64,000 nt of DNA from a bacterium 1xD8-48 (GTDB lineage: Bacteria; Bacillota; Clostridia; Lachnospirales; Lachnospiraceae), in assembly GCA_009917455.1 (NCBI GenBank), contig QZDS01000022.1:1-64000 (forward strand). Reading direction: 5' to 3'. Position numbers and translations under genes: made by a program. The notes beneath the pieces are model-generated. The model saw nothing but the letters and a program-made list of their open reading frames with translations, did no database searches and had not been told where the DNA came from. This document shows positions 60,347 to 64,000 of this stretch, in pieces; position 1 is the stretch's first letter, and every line of letters begins with the position of its first letter.

Positions 60347-60812
60347 CCGTTATCTCATACCCCTTTTTAAATTTTAATGTCGTCAAAGCCCGGATTGTGT
60401 GAAAGCTGATTTGATGTGTGGGCCGCTTAAATTTAGCCAACGCCCAGAAAGCCTCCCGTGAAATTTTTCCGTCGGCAAAGTTCTGGACAAAATTGAAAAT
60501 AGTATCGTTTGCCATCGGCCCTTCCACAATGTCGTAATCATGTGGTTTCCCTAATCGACAGGAAACGATAAAGTCAAGCCATTCTTCCGTCATTTCCGGA
60601 AATTTCAGTATTTTCAATGTATCATCAGGCACATAAACATATTCGTTGATAACACCTCCGTTGTCAAAACGAACCGCCCATCTCTTTGCCTGTTCCAAAA
60701 ATAACGTGCAATAGAAACCATAATAAAAGTCTTTGTTAAAACGGGCAATACGCACTTCGGGAAACTCGACAATCTGCCTGCTCCCGTGGTATAGAATAAT
60801 CTCCTCTTTCAT
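60336..60812 (-). CDS. DUF3990-like protein, possible ADP-ribosyltransferase-fold toxin
   Basis: A 158-residue protein. ILYHGSRQIVEFPEVRIARF, then NKDFYYGFYCTLFLEQAKRW and AVRF, is the DUF3990 pattern, which I recall as related to ADP-ribosyltransferases: LYHGS at the first strand, the DFG.GFY.T segment at the second, and the qA..WA helix. The usual DFGxGFY is DFYYGFY here. AGAGGTGA lies 7 bases before the ATG. Together with the overlapping DUF3791-like gene it looks like a toxin-antitoxin or defence pair. Confidence 0.65.
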   Translation of the reverse strand: MKEEIILYHGSRQIVEFPEVRIARFNKDFYYGFYCTLFLEQAKRWAVRFDNGGVINEYVYVPDDTLKILKFPEMTEEWLDFIVSCRLGKPHDYDIVEGPMANDTIFNFVQNFADGKISREAFWALAKFKRPTHQISFHTIRALTTLKFKKGYEITDEE

Positions 60813-60853
60813 AAAATGTCACCTCTTTAAACAGTATAACATTATTATAAGAC

Positions 60854-60881
60854 AAAACACAGCCCCTCTTTCGAGGGGCTG
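60854..60881 (-). terminator. Rho-independent terminator of the DUF5692-like gene
   Basis: CAGCCCCTC / GAGGGGCTG (60860-60868, 60873-60881) with loop TTTC; on the minus strand it is followed by TGTTTTGTC. It lies 27 bases past the stop at 60908. Confidence 0.75.
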
Positions 60882-60907
60882 CCAACAACATAAAATATTC
60901 CAAAACC

Positions 60908-61942
60908 CTATTCCGCCCGCGCCATCGCCGTCTTAAAGTCTTTCTGGTCGGTAAAGATTTCGCTGGTATACGGATTTTTCTTCTGAAGCTTCGCGCGCCG
61001 CAGAATCACGGCAAATATTACAATATTCACCACAATGGAAATCACGGAAATAATTCCCTGCGCCGTGGGATTGGCTACGGTCGGCATGGACTCCCCAAGA
61101 GCCGCTGCCGCGCCTCCCGCTCCATATACGGAAGAAACGGTGGTGAACCTGCTGCCGTCCTGGAACAGCGGAAATACCTGCGCGAACATACACCACATGG
61201 CGAGGGTATTGGCCCGGTTCTGAATCCAGCCGCCTTTATTCCAGAGCGCGTTTGCCACGGTAGGCGCCAGCAGAAGCGCGAAACCACAGTACCATGAATG
61301 GGTAGGCAGATTTAAGTAAGTATACTGGAAATTCCAGATATCATAAGCTAAAATATAGCACCATGTCATATCCGGCCACAGCATATCTTTCTTGTCCTTT
61401 GAGGAATAGATTCCCCACCAGCCCGTCATGCAGACGATGTTAATCAGACCGGCAACGCCGTTTAAAATATTCCACCAGCCGCCGTACAGCCATACGCCCT
61501 CAGAGGATTTCCACCAGCCGCCCATGATATCGCCGGCCTTAATCACGGATTCAAAATCGGATACAACCGCAATCAGAATATTGATGGCGACAATCACAAA
61601 GGGAAATACCTTAAAAGCATGGGATTTTCCCAGCTTTCCCCATTTATACTTTAAAATCATAAAACCGATACAGCCCGCCAGCGCCGCATACAGCTTTGCA
61701 TAATGAAACCAACTGTTCATGTGAACGTAGGTCTGGTTATTCAGCGCCCACTGTGCGCCACGCGCAGCGCCTATGTAAATAGAAATAAAATAAATGGTAA
61801 GCCCGGCGGGTATTGCGAAAAAGCAGATGCCTCCTCCTACCTTTGTACGCCTTGCAACCTCGTTCATAATAATTAATCCCGCAAAAACAAGCACCCAGCC
61901 AAGAAGCTGCCACATAGTCGTGCCGCTGCTTAAGTTAAACAT
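60908..61942 (-). CDS. DUF5692-like multi-pass membrane protein
   Basis: A 344-residue protein with about nine to ten hydrophobic helices, unusually rich in Trp (GGWWKSSEGVWLYGGWWNIL, GWWGIYSS, MLWPDMTWCYILAYDIWNFQ). Begins MFNLSSGTTMWQLLGWVLVF. I recall this as DUF5692, known from Lachnospiraceae; function unknown. The ribosome site GGAGGGAGAAGT precedes the ATG. It lies downstream of hypA across three tandem hairpin repeats, with its own terminator. Confidence 0.65.
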   Translation of the reverse strand: MFNLSSGTTMWQLLGWVLVFAGLIIMNEVARRTKVGGGICFFAIPAGLTIYFISIYIGAARGAQWALNNQTYVHMNSWFHYAKLYAALAGCIGFMILKYKWGKLGKSHAFKVFPFVIVAINILIAVVSDFESVIKAGDIMGGWWKSSEGVWLYGGWWNILNGVAGLINIVCMTGWWGIYSSKDKKDMLWPDMTWCYILAYDIWNFQYTYLNLPTHSWYCGFALLLAPTVANALWNKGGWIQNRANTLAMWCMFAQVFPLFQDGSRFTTVSSVYGAGGAAAALGESMPTVANPTAQGIISVISIVVNIVIFAVILRRAKLQKKNPYTSEIFTDQKDFKTAMARAE

Positions 61943-61962
61943 ACTTCTCCCTCCTATTAAAA

Positions 61963-62278
61963 GTTCCGCTTCGGCTTATTCAGTACACCTGGAATAAATC
62001 AATTTCCGGTCACCTTGTGCCCGTAAATCGATTTGTGCACTGAATAAGCCTTCGCTGTTTTCCTGTTCCGCTTCGGCTTATTCGGTACACCTGGGATAAA
62101 TCAATTTCCGGTCACCTTGTGCCCGTAAATCGATTTGTGCACTGAATAAGCCTTCGCTGTTTTCCTGTTCCGCTTCGGCTTATTCGGTACACCTGGGATA
62201 AATCAATTTCCGGTCACCTTGTGCCCGTAAATCGATTTGTGCACTGAATAAGCCTTCGCTGTTTTCCTGTTCCGCTTC
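61963..62278. repeat. Three tandem 102-bp repeats, each a long imperfect hairpin, plus a 10-bp fourth start
   Basis: Units begin at 61963, 62065 and 62167, exactly 102 bp apart; copies 2 and 3 look identical and copy 1 differs at two visible positions. Position 62269 starts a partial fourth unit (GTTCCGCTTC) reaching the hypA stop codon. Within each unit GGCTTATTC-GTAC-AC pairs with GTGCACTGAATAAGCC, and inner AAATC-ATTT-CGG pairs with CCCGTAAATCGATTT, giving an ~85-base stem-loop. It fills the gap between hypA and the DUF5692-like gene. No open frame of note. Confidence 0.85.
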
Positions 62279-62622
62279 TAATAAACCTCTATTTCCTTAA
62301 TATTAAATTCGTTCCCCTGTAAAAGCCACGTCTGTGGGCTCCCACAGTGGGGACAGATTTTCCCGTGTTCCACTGTCGGATAGGTTTTCTTACAGTCGTC
62401 GCACCAGGTAACGGCGGGGAGCTTTTCCACGATAAGCTCCGCCTCCGTAAAAAGCTCTCTCTTTTTAGCCGCCCATTTCCAGCAGTTTTGCAGATAGTCC
62501 TCAAGCACCGTCGATACCTCTCCAAGCTCTAAGACCACTTTGGAAATGCCTGTCACCTCGTTTTCTCCCGCAACCTTTTCCAGACTGTCCATAATGTGAA
62601 ACACTACGCCAAGCTCATGCAT
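62278..62622 (-). CDS. hypA: Hydrogenase maturation nickel metallochaperone HypA
   Basis: A 114-residue HypA. It starts MHELGV, whose His2 is the N-terminal nickel ligand; this fixes the start at ATG 62622 rather than the longer frame to 62667. ISKVVLELGEVSTVLEDYL is the typical core, and the zinc site is CDDC ... CPHCGS. HypA inserts Ni into NiFe hydrogenase (or aids urease). No hydrogenase subunit or hypB is visible in the window. It lies about 95 bases downstream of the iron-sulfur flavoprotein gene on the same strand. Confidence 0.9.
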   Translation of the reverse strand: MHELGVVFHIMDSLEKVAGENEVTGISKVVLELGEVSTVLEDYLQNCWKWAAKKRELFTEAELIVEKLPAVTWCDDCKKTYPTVEHGKICPHCGSPQTWLLQGNEFNIKEIEVY

Positions 62623-62716
62623 GATTTTCCACACTTCCTGTTCATAGTGCAAAACCTGAGAATCCACGGTAAATTCACGCGCTGCGCGTCAGCCCGCAAA
62701 CCTCTTAATTTTCATC

Positions 62717-64000
62717 TCATTTTTTGCCCGCAAATTTAATCTTCAGCGACTGCTTAATCATATTGGGAAGCACATACTTTAACTTATCCTCCGACTTTAC
62801 CATGGTAGAGCAGCCCGGCAGCTCCCTGTGAAGGGAAATGGCGTCAAAGGCGCATTTTGTTGTGCAGATACCGCAGCCGATACACTTGTTGGGGTCTACC
62901 ACCGAAGCGCCGCAGCCAAGGCAGCGGGAAGTCTCCGCTTTTACCTGCTCCTCTGTCAGTGTGTTTGACAAGTCGCGGAAGGAGCGAAGCTGCGCCTCCT
63001 CAGCCCGCTCGGGACGCTGTCTGTCGGTATTGTCGTAGCTGGCAATGAAAATATTGTCCTTGTCAAGCTCTATGAAGTCTCTCCTGTTTCTTCCGATGGT
63101 AAGCGTACAATGCTCATGCACAAAGCGGTGTAAGGAAATGGCTCCCTCCCGGCCCGCCGCAATAGCGTCTATGGCAAATTTCGGCCCGGTGTAGACGTCG
63201 CCGCCCACAAAGATATCCGGCTCCGCCGTCTGGTAAGTGAGCCTGTCGGCAATGGCGCCGCCGTTAGGGCGAAGCTCCACTTTCGTGCCTTTTATAAGGT
63301 CTCCCCAGTTAATCCCCTGACCCACGCTGAAAATCACGCTGGCGCAGGACACCGTCATGGTATCGTTCTCGTCATAAACCGGCGCAAAACGGTGGGACTC
63401 GTCAAAAACGCGGGTACATCTCTTGAATACCACACCCACAGCCCTGCCGTTTTCCGTGAGAATTTCCTTCGGGCCCCAGCCGTTATTGATAGCAATGTTT
63501 TCCTCTGTGGCTTCCAGAATTTCCTCCCGGCTTGCGGGCATTTCGTCCCGGCTTTCCAGGCAGAACATGGTCACCTTGCCCTGTCCGCAGCGAGTGCTCA
63601 CCCTTGCCGCGTCCATGGCCACGTTTCCGCCGCCTACCACAATCACGTCACCGCCAAGGTCAAAGGCTTCCTTTTCTCCGGCTTCTTTCAGAAAATCAAC
63701 CGCCGTATATACGCCTTTTGCATCTTCTCCGGGAATACCGGGCTTTCTGCCCTCCTGACAGCCGATTGCAATGTAAAAGCCCTTGTAGCCTTCCGCCCTG
63801 AGCTGTTCGATGGTGACGTCCTTCCCCACCTCAACGCCGCAGCGGATTTCAACGCCCATTGCCTTTATCACCTCAATTTCGGCTTCAATCAAATCCTTTT
63901 CCAGCTTATAAGAAGGCACGCCGTAGGTCAGCATACCGCCGGGTCTTTTATTCTTTTCAAAAATAACAGGCTTGTAGCCCTTATCCGCCAGATAGTAGGC
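62717..64000 (-). CDS. FAD/NAD(P)-dependent oxidoreductase (GltD-like) with C-terminal 4Fe-4S site, cut by the window edge
   Basis: The last 427 residues of a larger protein; its 5' end lies beyond 64000, and the frame stays open to the edge. Visible are the end of the FAD-binding Rossmann region (KGYKPVIFEKNKRPGGMLTY), GVPSYKLEKDLIEAEI, the NAD(P)-binding VIVVGGGNVAMDAARV, the late FAD motif PDIFVGGDVYTGPKFAIDAI, a SRCLGCG segment, and the iron-sulfur motif CIGCGICTTKCAFDAI. This is the glutamate synthase small-subunit-like fold found in electron-transfer complexes. Adjacent hypA suggests hydrogen or formate metabolism, but this is weak evidence. Confidence 0.85.
   Translation of the reverse strand, partial: AYYLADKGYKPVIFEKNKRPGGMLTYGVPSYKLEKDLIEAEIEVIKAMGVEIRCGVEVGKDVTIEQLRAEGYKGFYIAIGCQEGRKPGIPGEDAKGVYTAVDFLKEAGEKEAFDLGGDVIVVGGGNVAMDAARVSTRCGQGKVTMFCLESRDEMPASREEILEATEENIAINNGWGPKEILTENGRAVGVVFKRCTRVFDESHRFAPVYDENDTMTVSCASVIFSVGQGINWGDLIKGTKVELRPNGGAIADRLTYQTAEPDIFVGGDVYTGPKFAIDAIAAGREGAISLHRFVHEHCTLTIGRNRRDFIELDKDNIFIASYDNTDRQRPERAEEAQLRSFRDLSNTLTEEQVKAETSRCLGCGASVVDPNKCIGCGICTTKCAFDAISLHRELPGCSTMVKSEDKLKYVLPNMIKQSLKIKFAGKK

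Noticed and set aside
61963..62278. CRISPR array
   Set aside because: The 102-bp units are contiguous without unique spacers and form long hairpins; no cas genes nearby.

Overview
The window looks like chromosome of a Gram-positive gut anaerobe of the Clostridia, most likely a Lachnospiraceae member. This is inferred from gene content: malic enzyme next to a DUF4364 regulator, DUF5722 and DUF5692 proteins, LplA/LplB/YtcP-type sugar transporters, YesM/YesN two-component pairs, AGGAGG-type ribosome binding sites, and TTGACA/TATAAT promoters. No rRNA, tRNA or CRISPR array was recognised.

Layout. 0-8 kb is core metabolism: malic enzyme, a DUF4364 regulator, a DUF5722 membrane protein, RarA, a penicillin-binding carboxypeptidase and MetY. 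8-12.5 kb is accessory: a two-gene ATPase plus PD-(D/E)XK-like module, a LytTR/DUF3021 pair, a decayed RelE/HigA-type toxin-antitoxin module and a small cysteine-motif protein. 12.5-37 kb is a large catabolic locus with three transcription blocks. The first runs leftward: two 490-residue esterases, a polysaccharide deacetylase and an esterase pseudogene. The second is a lipoprotein binding protein divergent from a rightward operon of two permeases, sucrose phosphorylase and an esterase. The third is an eight-gene leftward operon: two small esterases (one lacking its catalytic residues), three more 500-residue esterases, another esterase, a LacI regulator and a class C serine hydrolase. It is divergent from a YesM/YesN pair, with two AAACGTTT operators between them. 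Five paralogues of one unusual esterase (alpha/beta hydrolase plus copper-amine-oxidase-N-like domain) lie in this locus, and none has a signal peptide. The simplest reading is import of an acylated, possibly sucrose-containing, saccharide, its de-esterification in the cytoplasm, and phosphorolysis.

37-44.3 kb holds a MATE exporter, an XRE-methyltransferase fusion, and a decaying two-component/ABC-2 transporter operon. An insertion sequence with 17-bp terminal repeats and an AAAG target duplication separates that operon's promoter from its first gene. The response regulator carries two frameshifts, and the ATPase has lost its Walker A half. 44.3-54.2 kb has a nitroreductase, then a second sugar ABC transporter divergent from a second YesM/YesN pair followed by a GH78 alpha-L-rhamnosidase, suggesting uptake and cleavage of rhamnosides.

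54.2-60.9 kb is a conflict island: a broken SLOG/YpsA-like gene, a secreted surface protein, a lipoprotein with a C-terminal LHH nuclease-like domain and its SUKH-type immunity protein, a winged-helix regulator with an AbiEii-like toxin remnant, and a DUF3990/DUF3791 toxin-antitoxin-like pair. 60.9-64 kb returns to core-like genes: a DUF5692 membrane protein, three tandem 102-bp hairpin repeats, HypA, and an iron-sulfur flavoprotein that runs off the right edge.
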